64,000 bases of DNA from Oasisia sp. SBJ-2009 (GCA_964017155.1 OZ024867.1:10654116-10718115); one strand, 5' to 3'; positions 1 to 12,376 are shown, counted from the stretch's first letter. A program made the numbers and translations. The notes: generated by a model not told the origin, from the letters alone.

Positions 1-2000
1 CAATTGTCACGTGTTGCATCTTGCTTCCGCTCTTTCTCACGGCAGCCGAGCATGGGTTGAGGTTGGGATGAACGTAGGCGATGGTTTTGACGCAAATAAA
101 GAACAGAAAACAGCCGTGCAACTCTACATTGGCCAGAGGCGGGACTGTAAGACATCGGCTGCGTCGGTGGCTCTATATCCTAGCTGCGCTGGCAAGATTA
201 AGCCCGAGCAGAAGTACTTCGAAGACAAGTCAAATGCCAGTCGATTCGGCTCACAGACAACTCGGCCCGGGCCGAGCCGGCTCAAGTCAAGATAACTCGT
301 CGCCGATCATGAGACGACTCGGCGTCCATATGCGACAACTGGGGACATTTGTTTACATTTTGCACTACCTCAATTTTGCTGTTATCACTATCTTTATCGA
401 ATTTCAATGTGACATTTTTAACCACAGAATAAGTGTCAGTTTTATATTACAATAATAATAATATAATTCATGCTTTATGTTATTATACTAGTTATTGTTT
501 TGCTTGACTGATTTTATGTTAGTGAAATAGTTATGTGCATTATTACGTTTTTAATACAATATTTATTTATATACAATTATAATAAAATGTATTAAAACTG
601 CAATTAAAATGTCGCAAGCATAATACCATAATTACCATCATTTTCATTTTTTTTATTTGTTTGTTATAAGATGTATGTCATGTTGACTAAATTGTTTATG
701 ATTGATATTGTTTGCGTACATTTCATTAAATTAATAATTATCCCAGGCATAATTATGTTTTACAAATATAACCCCTTCTACCTTAGGTATTACGCAGTTC
801 CTGCTGTTAAATACTAGATTATCCGAAAATCTCACGTGTCATGATAACCCTTTTGTGCAATGTTTTTAAAATTCATTTATCTATGTATTTATATTTGTAT
901 TGAGCATCGAAAATAAATTCACCGGCATGTCATGTATATGTTTTATATTTCTCCTCTTACATAAACACTGTATATAATCAAAACACTGCAACCACAACGA
1001 AACTCAAAACTGGCAGTGTTGACTACATGAGCTATTTTCCCATTTCGCTACATTACCCACTAATCTAGCATGGGTCATGGTAACCCTTTTATATAACTAT
1101 ATAACTAGTATTATGCCATTTGTGAAATGTATATATGTTTTACATTTCTTCTTTCTTACTTTTATGCTTATATTATGCATATTTACATTACTGTGACAGA
1201 TTTCAAGTGCATGACATGTAGTTATATACCCTGTTAATAATGTCTGTATGGAATCAGTTACCATAAATTAGTAATGTATTCTAGATAATAGAGATCACGT
1301 AGCAAGTTTTTTTTACATTAGTGCAATACACGAGTATGCTTTACATTACTGTGTCAGATTGCAAGTCGATTTATCTTCGCCCATGACGCGTACATACGTC
1401 ACTTAAATATTAATGTTACCCAGGTAATCATCATTGTAGATATGTTCTTTTGTCATCTTCCAATAATAAACTGCTTCATACAATATTGCTACATTACACA
1501 TGTGTGTATTTAATAATTCTGCATAAAGTAATACAGCAGATATATAATTTCAGGAAACAGCAACTATATTCGTATTACTTGTGCCACAGCAACTATTATA
1601 TAAGCTGCAAATAAATATCTTCTACAGTACACATATTACTTATAATCTTTTTCTAATGGAACTGGCTCTATTAAAATTATAATATTAAATTTACTATATA
1701 AAAACATGAAGTCCATAAATCATTCTGCTATACTACAGCAATTACAATCTGCAGTTCTAAAAACGCAATTACTTTGGCCTGTTATGCCCTATGAATGAAA
1801 TAAATTCATCAACCAGCCATATGCTGTAGACTATGATGCCCCTGTTGTTTCTTTCGGTGATCATGTAATTATTAATGCTCCTATTTATTAATTATAATGT
1901 CGTTATGGGTATATATTACTTACTTAGATTCATACCATTAACGCAAAAAACATTTAAAATCATGCAATTGGGCTTATAAAATTTTAGTATTTATTTCATT
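1..2000. other. AT-rich stretch without recognisable gene
   Basis: Short frames at the left edge have no domain-like content or splice support. From 340 on the sequence is very AT-rich with many stops. Nothing further could be identified. Confidence 0.6.
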
Positions 2001-2141
2001 TTTTCCATAGGCTTGTTATAATGGACTTATAAATATGAATCGAATATCCTTATGAATCGCTAGTAGCAGTACTACGATTACGCACCCGTACTGATACTGA
2101 TGCGAAGGGTAACGTGAAAGTACGACCAAGAAATCGTCTGT

Positions 2142-2292
2142 GCGTTGAATGCTCGGACCTTTATCACAAACAAACACGGTTCCGATGCTCGGCCTGCTGC
2201 ACCGCGTCCGAGCACCGGGGAAAGTCAAAGTAGGCGCATGCGCGTTGAGTGCTCGGACCTTTATCACCAGCGAACACGGTTCCGATGCTCGG
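2142..2292. repeat. 51 bp direct repeat, two copies 100 bp apart
   Basis: tgctcggacctttatcac ... cacggttccgatgctcgg occurs at 2142-2192 and 2242-2292 with a few changes. The surrounding 200 bp are richer in G+C and CpG than their neighbourhood. No exon recognised. Confidence 0.7.
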
Positions 2293-2911
2293 CTACGCAA
2301 CAACGTCCTAAATATATTGATCGTTGCAATAGCTCTAGAATGAGGTACCACAATAACTAATCCGGTAGAGGGCACTCTGACACATCTTTGTGCCGTATTT
2401 TACGTATTCTTGACGTGTGTAAAATGCGGCACCGTTTTGCGAAACATTTTGTGGAACCCTTGTTTTAATCATCCTACAATCAGCTGTTGAACTCGCCTGA
2501 CATCGAAGACTCACGCATAGCTAAACATGGATATAGTCTGACATTTCCGTCAATGAGAAGGCATACCATGTACATTAGTGTACATTTACAGCCGATTGAA
2601 CGTCGAATGGTAGCCCGAAGACAGGTGTGCTGGCTCGATGCCGGAAAGGATGTTTAACATTATCTACAGCTCGCCGTATGTATCACACGAGATGCATCAC
2701 ACGAGATTGCTACGTCCTCACACATAGTTAAATATTGACATCGTACAACATGTCCGTCAATATGAAAACATAATGTCTACATTAATGTACATCTAAAGTC
2801 AATGAAACGTCGCGGGACTTTCGATTGAATTAAGTGCCAAGATAGCGTTATTTTGGCTATTCTGTCTATTGACCCATCCGGCCTGCATACATACAAACTA
2901 CTGCTGGCTAT

Positions 2912-3097
2912 GCGCCTGCATTGTAACTAGCTATTTTAGGATGCTCTAAACAAGTAACTAGCTAATTGAGGATGCTCTAATCGCGCCTGCATTGTAACTA
3001 GCTAATTGAGGATGATCTAAACAAGTAACTAGCTAATTGAGGATGATCTAATCGCGCCTGCATTGTAACTAGCTAATTGAGGATGATTTAAACAAGC
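2912..3097. repeat. 71 bp minisatellite, about 2.6 copies
   Basis: gcgcctgcattgtaactagc recurs at 2912, 2983 and 3054, exactly 71 bp apart; within each unit a half-repeat (aactagctaattgaggatg) occurs twice. Confidence 0.85.
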
Positions 3098-3123
3098 GTT
3101 CAGCAAAACATGCAAACAACTCC

Positions 3124-3194
3124 ACGTTAGTTGCTGGAGGCGCTGATACGCAACTAGGGTCTAGTTGCGTATTAGCGCCTCAAGCGACTAACGT
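3124..3194. repeat. Inverted repeat with 34 bp arms
   Basis: Arms 3124-3157 and 3161-3194 pair with three mismatches around a 3-base loop. The right arm overlaps the end of the LINE fragment. Confidence 0.8.
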
Positions 3195-3600
3195 CGATTT
3201 GTGGAAGCCCATTTTTTGGGACTGCATTCCAGGCTTTTGCTGCGGATGCAATAAACGATCGGATATGTTTAGACTGATGTTCTGTTAATAGCAGCTTGTG
3301 TTTAGAGCGCATATTTCCACGAAGTGGATCGAACGATTTGACAAAATGACCCGGCAATAAGTAAGTATGCGCGATATCGTGGATTGTCTTGAATACACAC
3401 ATGGATATGTTTAAAACGATTCTCTGGTCGACTCATAGCCAGTGCATTTGTTTGAGGGCAGGCGTGATGCGAGTGAAGTTCCCGGAGAGCGTCACAAGTC
3501 TGTTCTGTAAGCGCTGGAGTCGTTGTAGCTGAGTTTTGTTGAAGTCGTTATAGCATCACCATAGACCAGTACCTCCAACTGAGGGACCTCAGAACGCGGG
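3172..3600 (-). mobile_element. LINE 3' fragment, reverse transcriptase C-terminal region
   Basis: The minus strand encodes QLQRLQRLQNRLVTLSGNFT, then ALKQMHWL, a stop, and then, in another stretch, LPGHFVKSFDPLRGNMRSKH and AAKAWNAVP. This is the typical C-terminal part of Jockey-superfamily RT proteins (LQRLQNR, L-x-W-L-x-V-x-R, W-N-x-x-P). At least one stop; the 5' part is absent. Confidence 0.62.
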
Positions 3601-4235
3601 GAGCCCAGCGTTTTCGACATGCAAGGGCAGTCCAACCGGGCCTTTACCAGTCATTGTTTACTTTATTAACGTTTTACTTTTAATTAGTTAATATAAATTT
3701 TATTTTTTATATTAACTGGTTTAAGAGACCATACACCGCCCGATACGCCATACACCGATGCGCTGATTTATCATTTGCTGCTCTTGGCACTACATTGGGC
3801 GGTCAATTTTAACATGCGATTGTTTTCCATGTATTATCCAGTTGGGGCCGTATCATTTTCTCTGTCATTATGTTTTCATAAAACACAGAAAATGCGTGCA
3901 AAGTTGAACATAACGTTCTTTAATTGGTGCATGCTTTTCGGGTGCTTGGGATAAAATATTCCTATAGAGTGAATTATTTAAGCAATTGGGATGTATTAGC
4001 TCAATGTCAATTCAATGTCAACTAAGTCGTTACATAATAACGGCAGTTTGATTACCACGATGTTGCGTCACCTTAAGAATTGTGTCTGTACTGTCGTTGC
4101 AAGTGGGTGTTCCCTGTGATTCCTGGTTGATCATACATCCCAGCAGTAAAACTTAAATCACCAATAACAGGTGGATCATATTTTTATAACCAAATACTAG
4201 AGTTTCTATATGCGTATATATTGTTACTTTTTATA

Positions 4236-4422
<187 letters not shown>

Positions 4423-4665
4423 GTAAGACGCTGTCTTATGTATTTATGATTGGACATATAATCAATTACTGAATACTGAGCGTTGCCAGTCTGAGCTGCA
4501 AACACTTATATGTATGTAAACTGATGTAAATATGTACTTAACAAAATAAAATATTTGTTTGTTATTATATTATATTGATATACTTTACTATAAGTCTATA
4601 ACATATTTGATATTGTTGTATTCAATACTACAATCCTCAAAGTATGCTTGTATCTATGTACACAG

Positions 4666-4834
4666 CTGTCTCAATTCATGAACACAAAGAGGGACAAACT
4701 GGTGTGGAACGCAACACCAACGATCTTTGATGTGCCAAATCCTCCAGCCCGTGTGACGAGCAAGCGCTCTGCACCGAAGACGAGAGACCGTCCACCCCAG
4801 CCAAAGAAAAAACACAACACTTGCAATGAGCATG
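4666..4834 (+). CDS. THAP-type protein gene, exon a (end of THAP domain)
   Basis: Exon bounded by TGTACACAG and G|GTGAGC, starting in phase 0 and ending in phase 1. It reads KLVWNATPTIFDVPNPPARV, followed by a basic stretch rich in K, R and P. ATPTIF matches the AVPTIF box that closes THAP DNA-binding domains. The zinc-coordinating part of the domain would be in an upstream exon, which I could not find in the first 4.6 kb. Such proteins are DNA-binding and include P-element-derived genes; the target here is unknown. Confidence 0.62.
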
Positions 4835-5005
4835 GTGAGCACTTAGCGCCATATAAATTACCATTTCATGTGCTACCAAGTATTTAAATATTTGATTTTA
4901 ATGTTTGTATTGTGTTTGTCATGTTTTACATATTGATGATTGTGATATATTTATTACATGTACATGATTTATTTCACTGATGTATATGTTCATTTTTATT
5001 TAAAG

Positions 5006-5118
5006 CTGACGGCTTTGATCCAGCCTTGATAACATCCCCTCCAGAAACCAACATCGTGACATATGAGAGTGTAAACATCGGCAATCTACGGAGAAACAAC
5101 CGTGCACTCCGCATGCAG
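5006..5118 (+). CDS. THAP-type protein gene, exon b
   Basis: Starts after TATTTAAAG (phase 1, joining the previous exon) and ends at CAG|GTAGAC in phase 0. It reads DGFDPALITSPPETNIVTYE, then NIGNLRRNNRALRMQ. The closing basic heptad-like segment begins the coiled coil usual downstream of THAP domains. Phase matches on both sides support the model. Confidence 0.6.
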
Positions 5119-5366
5119 GTAGACAAATATCTTACTCTTAGGTGCAACAATGTATAAAAATCATATAGTGTAAGGCCATTCAGAAAAAATGTGTTGTCAG
5201 CAATTTGAATCATTTTTTCTGCCAAGAATGAGTATTAGACTTGTGATCAGATATGTTTATGAGCTTCCTCAGGATCATGTCAATCAGCATCAGCATTCTT
5301 GTATTTGGTGAGGGTATATGCACTATATCGAACTGCTTGGTGAATTATCAACTAAATATGTTCCAG

Positions 5367-5487
5367 ATCCATCACGTCAGCCTGAAGTCGAAAGACTTGA
5401 GCATCAAGCGACTCAACAAGAGAAGTAACAGTCTCTCAAATAAGAAGATACAGTACCTTGAAAGCCTCCTCAAGGAGCACCTTAGTG
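5367..5487 (+). CDS. THAP-type protein gene, exon c (coiled coil)
   Basis: Starts after TTCCAG in phase 0 and ends at G|GTAAAA in phase 1. It reads VSLKSKDLSIKRLNKRSNSL, then KKIQYLESLLKEHLS. The leucine spacing and charged residues indicate a coiled coil, likely for dimerisation. Overlapping open frames on both strands do not fit the splice phases. Confidence 0.6.
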
Positions 5488-5529
5488 GTAAAAAATAATA
5501 TAAAACAAATACACTAAATGTCACCTCAG

Positions 5530-5681
5530 ATTGTTTGTGCAACGTTTGCAAACTGGCCAACGTCATTGTGCATCTGATGGTGAACATCAGACTACACGAT
5601 TCCATCAGACAAGCCAACATCAAACTCAGGGACAAGAAAGACCGAAAGAATAGGAATGTTATCAAATTCAGCCACCTGTAA
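5530..5681 (+). CDS. THAP-type protein gene, terminal exon
   Basis: Starts after CACCTCAG in phase 1 and ends at a TAA at 5679-5681. It reads CLCNVCKLANVIVHLMVNIR, then a basic segment (RDKKDRKNRNVIKFSHL) before the stop. A C-x-C-x2-C cluster opens the exon. The four exons have phases 0/1, 1/0, 0/1 and 1/stop, so together they give one open frame. The basic tail could help DNA binding or nuclear import (inference). Confidence 0.6.
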
Positions 5682-6134
5682 ATTTATGATAGCTAAATTT
5701 GTTTTATGTATCAGACTTTGATGATGACCAGTTGGATAATGTTCGGGTAGCCGAAAGCCTTTCTCTGTTATAAATCTCGCATACATTGTTTAGATCATCT
5801 TCGCTGAGAACAAAGGAAATGAGGTTCATAAAATTCTGATTTACTTAGAATATGTCCATTAGATTTCCATGTAAATACTGATGTCGCTGATAATTTTCAC
5901 TGAGAGAAAGAACCCAGCTTATAATATGTTGTCTTTATGGCTGCAAATGAACAATGAACAATGAATGTTTGTTTCATTCAAATGCTGCTGTATGGCCTGC
6001 TGTTTGCCATTAGAGTGGGCCAGAGAAAAGCATGAATGAAACCCAAATGATACACACGTTGTATCGGCGCAAACAACGGAATATACATTGAAAATGTAAT
6101 ATGTCGATTGTCGTTGTCAAGAATTTCTGTGAAA

Positions 6135-6140
6135 AATAAA
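6135..6140 (+). promoter_or_regulatory. Polyadenylation signal AATAAA
   Basis: AATAAA, followed by two overlapping AATAAA-like repeats, about 450 bp after the THAP-type stop codon and followed by T-rich sequence. It is the first good signal downstream on that strand. Confidence 0.4.
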
Positions 6141-6544
6141 TAAATAAATGTTGTTTAACTTTTCTTCATTCTGCTTGATTCTTCGTGTGTTTGATAGTTG
6201 ATATGGCGATCGCCCATCCTTCATTGCTCAAGGAACTCGAATAGCGTGCATACAGCACAGCGCAAAACTACCACGTGCGTTTGTTTACGTTTGTCAGCTT
6301 CCTCGCCGCTTGGTGCGCTACGGTCGCTGAAGTCACGAAAAAACGCCGCCTCTTTGCGTTTTACACTCTTTGCTTATAATATGTCTGCTCAGTGAATGTG
6401 TGTTGATCATATCATAATACTATTCCTAACACTTATATCGCGCCTTCCTATACAATTCAAGAACACGTCGCAACAAACGAAATCCGTTAGTGTAATTATA
6501 ACCGGGGACAGGCACACGTCGTCATTGGAGTATGGAACCGCCGA

Positions 6545-7114
6545 GAGGCAGAGACAGAGACAGAGACAGAGACAGAGACAGAGACAGAGACAGAGACAGA
6601 GACAGAGACAGAGACAGCGACAGCGACAGCGACAGAGACAGAGACAGAGACAGAGACAGAGACAGAGACAGGACAGGACAGGACAGAGACAGAGACAGAG
6701 ACAGGACAGGACAGGACAGGACAGGACAGGACAGGACAGGACAGAGACAGAGACAGAGACAGAGACAGAGACAGAGACAGAGACAGAGACAGAGACAGAG
6801 ACAGAGACAGAGACAGGACAGAGACAGAGACAGAGACAGAGACAGAGACAGAGACAGAGACAGAGACAGAGACAGAGACAGGACAGGACAGAGACAGAGA
6901 CAGAGACAGAGACAGAGACAGGACAGAGACAGAGACAGAGACAGAGACAGAGACAGAGACAGAGACAGGACAGAGACAGAGACAGAGACAGAGACAGGAC
7001 AGAGACAGAGACAGAGACAGAGACAGAGACAGAGACAGAGACAGAGACAGAGACAGAGACAGAGACAGATACAGAGACAGACAGAGATACAGAGAGACAG
7101 AGAGACAGCGAGAC

Positions 7115-7164
<50 letters not shown>
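6545..7164. repeat. (GACAGA)n/(GGACA)n satellite with adjoining (TA)n
   Basis: Hexamer GACAGA alternates with blocks of pentamer GGACA and a short GACAGC block; a (TA)n run follows at about 7117-7164. It generates long spurious frames on both strands. Confidence 0.95.
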
Positions 7165-7185
<21 letters not shown>

Positions 7186-7804
7186 CATATACAGATACAG
7201 AGACATACAGACATACAGACAGACAAAGAGTGAGACAGAAAGAGATATAGAGAAAGAGAGAGAGCGGGAGAGAGTACGGTGAGTAAACAGTAGCCGTAAC
7301 AATGGTGCAACCACGTTAACTGAGAACTTCAAATGATATAAAATTGTCTCGCCTTGACAAAAAAAAACTTGAAGCTGTGACATGTTATAAACTTTTTATA
7401 TTAAAATGTAATATTTGTCACAGAGATGCGGCGAGAAACAAATGTGTTTTATATTATTCAGAACTCGCGTAATGTATAATTTATATATTCGCTGTTTGTC
7501 TGCTCTCGAGATAATGATCCATTAAGATAGCAAGGCACTCCCAAATAACTTATTTTCACTTTAGTAGTATACCCACTACTATGAACGGTTTAAACAAACA
7601 TATCTAAAACTGGCAACGTTTGCATAATTTGTGTTAATTATCATCCAGTATGGTAGTCAAAGCCATGAAATCAGAATTTTTATTTTTTTAATTAAGATGT
7701 CATATGAAAATAAATGTTCTTGTAGAAAATCCAGATCAATGTAATGATAATTAGTTTGTTTGCATGTCCATTGAGCTGTATACAAATTATATAAGACAAC
7801 TTAC

Positions 7805-7837
7805 CTCCTCTCTTTATAACTTCGGCGTTGGCTTCCG
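7805..7837 (-). CDS. U1 micro-exon m2, duplicated copy (33 bp)
   Basis: Acceptor CTCTTCTTTCAG, 33 bases, donor GTAAGTTGT; phase 1-1, adding EANAEVIKRG. It is the most 3' exon of the locus that can be recognised. No D, C, B or terminal exon was found in the remaining 7.8 kb, so the gene either continues beyond the window or has a short unrecognised last exon. Confidence 0.57.
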
Positions 7838-8469
7838 CTGAAAGAAGAGGTATTACTATAATATAACAATGCTTACTACGGTCACACGAAATGTCTCCTG
7901 ATCAATACGGGTTTGTTCAAAGTGGTTTGAACAGACAATAGCCCATTGTCATGTGGACAGGAATGCTAGTTATAATACGTAGTTTACGTTATACATTTAG
8001 TAGACGTTCCTGTAAAGCAGGATATTTACAGCACCTAGGTGTTCGACTTAGTCATTCTTATACTCGGTGGGTGACTGCATGATCGTACACAACCTGATCA
8101 AGCATACATACTTTTCCAATAACGACTAGTAGATTGAGCGGAGTATAGGATATGCTACCCAGATTGCATTGGAAATAGTCTGGTGCAACTTCACAAGTTA
8201 TGTAGTAGCTGTTAATAGAAGGTTAGCATGGTAAGTATATACAGTAACCAAATAAGTGTAGTGCAATCATTACTAGAGTAAAAGGCAATTGACAACGTAT
8301 GTTGTTTCAGACATACAATATTAAGTTAAAATCAAACAACATATAGGTTCTTGATTCTTAGTCTACGTAAATTCAAATCTCTGCCGCAAATATCATTAAT
8401 CTGGTTGCTCAATACCATACCTATCATGTGTCATTGTAAAACCTATGCGTATATTAATGTCAAACTTAC

Positions 8470-8493
8470 CGTCACCGTCTGCCCTGGTAAGCT
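8470..8493 (-). CDS. U1 micro-exon m1, duplicated copy (24 bp)
   Basis: Acceptor TTCTTTTTTCAG, 24 bases, donor GTAAGTTTG; phase 1-1, adding ELTRADGD including the split codon. It lies in the segment duplicated between 6.4-8.8 and 10.8-12.7 kb. The coding bases differ from the other copy at several sites while both splice sites are unchanged. Confidence 0.6.
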
Positions 8494-9113
8494 CTGAAAA
8501 AAGAACGTTCGTGTATTACATGATTGAACTAAGTGCGTGGTGCGTTCGTAGAAGTGTTACGAGATCGCGATGCTATATAATATAGTATAAGATATTGCAA
8601 ACGAAATTTATGTGATTACTCTTCCGGAGTAAAGAGATTGTTCGCACAACGAAGAAAGGTGGAATAGAAGAAAGTGAGCTTCATATAATATGTTATGTCT
8701 AACAACAACGTGCAGGTTTCCTCCTGTTCATCATATATTTGTTTTAATATATCACAACTGAATATTTCCAACAACGATGCTCCGGAGTGACACTGACATA
8801 CGCCGACGGTTTATAAATGATATTATGACCGCCTTTTATTTGCGTAGTGAGCAAAAATACATAATTGTTAATAACACGATTATTTGGACGTATTTTAAAC
8901 ACCTTTCGATAGATAATCAGTAGGTTTTGCCAAATTGTACCACCTATCTGGGTCACCGATTAGCTTGATGGAAAACACATACACACATCACCGTATTTGT
9001 CAAAACTGCCTCACTCAAACACAGACGTGTATTTGGCGTGGTATGGTAATATTGCATCGAAACCCTCATCCGACTACTACATAATCGACTTTAGCTGTAC
9101 TAATTACATGATA

Positions 9114-9133
9114 CATGTATATATATATATATA

Positions 9134-9191
<58 letters not shown>

Positions 9192-9203
9192 TGAGTGAGT
9201 GAG
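9114..9203. repeat. (TA)n/(TG)n/(GAGT)n compound microsatellite
   Basis: Short TA run, about 50 bp of TG, then gagtgagtgagt. Confidence 0.9.
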
Positions 9204-9310
9204 TGCGTGTATGTATGATGTATGTGTACAGTAAATTCCCTTTTCAAACGTTTTGATATAAAATAATATTCAATATTCATATTCTATAATATATATATTT
9301 GTATGAATGC

Positions 9311-9402
9311 GACCATGGAGCGACAATTGACCGACTATGTAGCGACACTTGGTTATCAAGCGACACCGAATGTGTCGCTCGATAGTCATTGCTCAATTGT
9401 TC
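9311..9402. repeat. Imperfect stem-loop with gcgaca motifs
   Basis: ccatggagcgacaattga pairs imperfectly with tcaattgttccttgg, and inner blocks tgtagcgacac and gtgtcgctcga also pair. May be a small hairpin-type element remnant. Confidence 0.5.
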
Positions 9403-11684
9403 CTTGGTGTCGTCAGACTTTTCAGCTCTATTTATACCAACCCATTGTGGTATGCTAGGTCTCTTATAACTTTAATAGTCAACTCCATATGTGGATTGGT
9501 ATAAATCTATCTTTACACAGAACAGTTATTTTGTTACTCATTCTCTTATCATTTCAATGACTAGCATATTAATCAGTCTTACGCTTGCTGGCTTCCCATG
9601 TTTTAATTGGCGACTATTTAAGATGGACTCCAAGCCAATCAGGCGCCCCGCATAAATGGTTAGCATATTAATATACATGCCTGATACAGGGGTTATTGAC
9701 AAATAATAACTAGATCGTGCCGCCGCGCTGGTACTACTAAGTAAACGTTCAGGATGTTGTCGGCGGTCTAGTGTGCATCTGGATGAATGCTGATTAGTCC
9801 GTTTTTCTAGTACGGGTCATCTGCGAATGGTGGCGACGAAACTATGTATCAAATAATAATGTTTGTATTGGTCATCAATTGGTTCATCCGTTCGAAATTC
9901 TTTCAGTTACTAAAAAACCTATACAATTGCTTTCCATTATTTGTGAATCAACCGTGTGTGTATGTGACAATGCGACAATGTCTGCTGGTGTCGTTAGTTA
10001 CTCGATTGTATTACAACAACGCTTGACGATGATAGCTTTTCCAAATAAAATATTTATTCCGCGACTTCTTCTTCTTCACCCAAAGTGACTCATAACAGGG
10101 TGTTGCCATACACAGTTGGCGTTACGTCATCGCACTTCTAACTACGGTAAACCAACAGTTCCCCGGATAAATGCGTCATCAATAACGTTGTTGTGTTGTT
10201 CTACTGTGATACAAAATCAAACATAAGAAAAGCTATTGCAAATCATTTGCCACTTTGGTGCATTTTCTGTTCTTAGCATCGTTTCTTCTATGGTTGATTG
10301 CATTCAGCCCTTTTCAACTATCACCCGTTGTCATCGGTTGTCATCGGTTGTCATCGGCTCTTTTTCCGGTGATGATGTTCCACCGCCGCGTCAACTCAAT
10401 ACAAGATGACGACGACAGTTGCAAGCAGCGATACATAACCAACAACCCTCGCGTTAATCGTCACTTGATCGGCGCCTGAAACAGTAACATATACGTACGT
10501 GAATTCAACGTTAACGAGGGCGGTGAGATATTACGATTACCTTACCTATTGTTCCCCAAACCACACGCATATATCACCGGAGGGGGGTACATGTAAACGA
10601 CTGACAAAAATAGTACTAATACTATTTACATGATTGAACTATATCAAACCGTTGTTTGAATTGCATAGTTTGCCTAGCATTTTAAACATAGTTACGCTAC
10701 CAATGATCCATTACATAAGCAGTGTCATTCCATCAAAAGACATAGTGATACTGGTGACACAGCATGATACTAGTAATACGTCTGCTCAGTGAATGTGTGT
10801 TGATCATATCATAATACTATTCGTAACACTTATATCGCGTAATTATAACCGGGAACAGGCACACGTCGTCATTGGAGTATGGAACCGATGAAATGTATGG
10901 TAGAAAACTAATTGAAAAAAAAATGGTTTGTGTTGTTTACGTTAGTTGGCTAGTTTCAGAAGACAAAACCGTACAAGGAAGTGATTTCTACATTGTTGGC
11001 ACGGCGACAGAGAATGCACGAGTTGTCTCCAATATTGAAGATCGTTTTACGAACAAAAGTGTTTAGAAACGGATGATCTAAGAGTCCTTGAGAAATGCAG
11101 AGAATTGTAGCACATGTCGGTTGTCTAATAGAGCGAGAGCGAGAGAGATTACGGTATGTAAACAGTAGCCATAACAATGGTGCAAGCACATTAACTAAGA
11201 ACTTTAAATGATATAACATTCCCTCGCGTTGACAAAAAACAACTTGAAGTTGTGACATGCTATATACTTATTTTAATTAAGATGTACTATTTATAACACA
11301 GAGGCGGTACAAAAAACGAGTAGTATGGGTTTCATATTATTCAGAACTCCGTAATGTATAATTTATATGTTCAATGTTTGTCTGCTCTCGAGTTAATGAA
11401 CGATTAGATAACAAGGCACTCCCAAATAACATATGTTTACATTAGTAGGGCACCCACTACTCGGAATTGTTTAAACAATCATATTTAAAACATGCAACAT
11501 TTGCATAAACATTGTTAGTTATCATCCAGTATGGTGACCAAAGCCATGCAATCAGCATTTCTTATTTTATACTTAAATTGTCATATAATAATAATAAGTG
11601 TTCTTGTAGATAATGCAGATCAATGTAATGCTAATTTGTTTGCGTGTCCTTTGAGCTGAATACAAATAATATGGGAAGACGTAC

Positions 11685-11711
11685 CTGCCCTCTTCATGCG
11701 GTAAGGTTCAA
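11685..11711 (-). CDS. U1 micro-exon m2, second copy (27 bp)
   Basis: Acceptor CTCTTTTTTCAG, 27 bases, donor GTACGTCTT; phase 1-1, adding EPYRMKRA including the split codon. RMKR fits the furin-type proprotein convertase consensus R-x-K/R-R, so inclusion could add a cleavage site between modules (inference). Its duplicate at 7.8 kb is two codons longer and lacks the first arginine. Confidence 0.58.
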
Positions 11712-12352
11712 CTGAAAAAAGAGGTATTACTATAATATAACAATGCTTGCTACGGTCATACGAAATGAGTCTTGATCAATACGGGTGGTTTGTTCAAAGT
11801 ACATACACTAGCCAATTTCCCTGTGGATAGGAATGCTGGTTAAAACGTAGTTTACGTTATAGATTTAGTAGACGTTCCTGTAAAGCAGGACATTTACAGT
11901 GTTCGACTTAGTCCTTCTTCTACTCGGTGAGTGACTGTATGATGATATACGCAACCTGATCAAGTATACATACCTTTTCAATAACGACTTGTACATTGAG
12001 CACATTGCAGGATATGCTACCCAAATTGTACTGGTTGGTAATAATCTAGTTCAACTTTACAAGTTATGTTGCAACTGTTCATACAAGGATATAATGGTCG
12101 ATAGTAAATACAGTAACCAACTAAGTGTACTACAATCATTATTAGAGTAAAAGGCAATGGGCAACGTATTTTGTTTCAGGCATGCAATAGTAAGTTAAAT
12201 ACAAATAACAAAGGGGTTCTTGACTCTTAGCCTATGTTATTAGTCGTACGTCATTTGAAATCCCCGCCGCAAATATCGTTAATCTGGGAGCTCAATACCA
12301 CACCTACCATGTCTCGTTGTAAAACGTATGCGTATATCAATGTCAAACTTAC

Positions 12353-12376
12353 CGTCACCTTCTAACTTGGTAAGCT
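12353..12376 (-). CDS. U1 micro-exon m1, second copy (24 bp)
   Basis: Acceptor ATCTTTTTTCAG, 24 bases, donor GTAAGTTTG; phase 1-1, adding ELTKLEGD including the likely split codon. It is the duplicate of the micro-exon at 8.47 kb, with long matching introns on both sides. Confidence 0.62.

Larger units (their letters stand above)
6380..8758. repeat. Segmental duplicate carrying an m1-m2 micro-exon pair (copy 1)
   Basis: Collinear with 10.78-12.68 kb from gtctgctcagtgaatgtgtg to ttgttttaatatatca. Copy 1 has gained the GACAGA satellite and a (TA)n array near 6.5-7.25 kb. Each copy holds one m1 and one m2. Confidence 0.75.
8760..10780. other. Stretch between the two micro-exon duplicates, no gene seen
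   Basis: Holds a compound microsatellite and an imperfect stem-loop only. Frames near 9.85 and 10.26 kb have no splice or family support. The region may be intron of the minus-strand locus. Confidence 0.5.

Noticed and set aside
11..455. Two overlapping plus-strand frames at the left edge
   Set aside because: No recognisable domain, splice support or repeat in the window; chance frames in a slightly GC-richer stretch remain the simplest view.
6396..7383. Long open frames of RQRQ, ETET, SLSL or DRDR repeats on both strands
   Set aside because: They are translations of the GACAGA/GGACA satellite and appear in several frames and on both strands.
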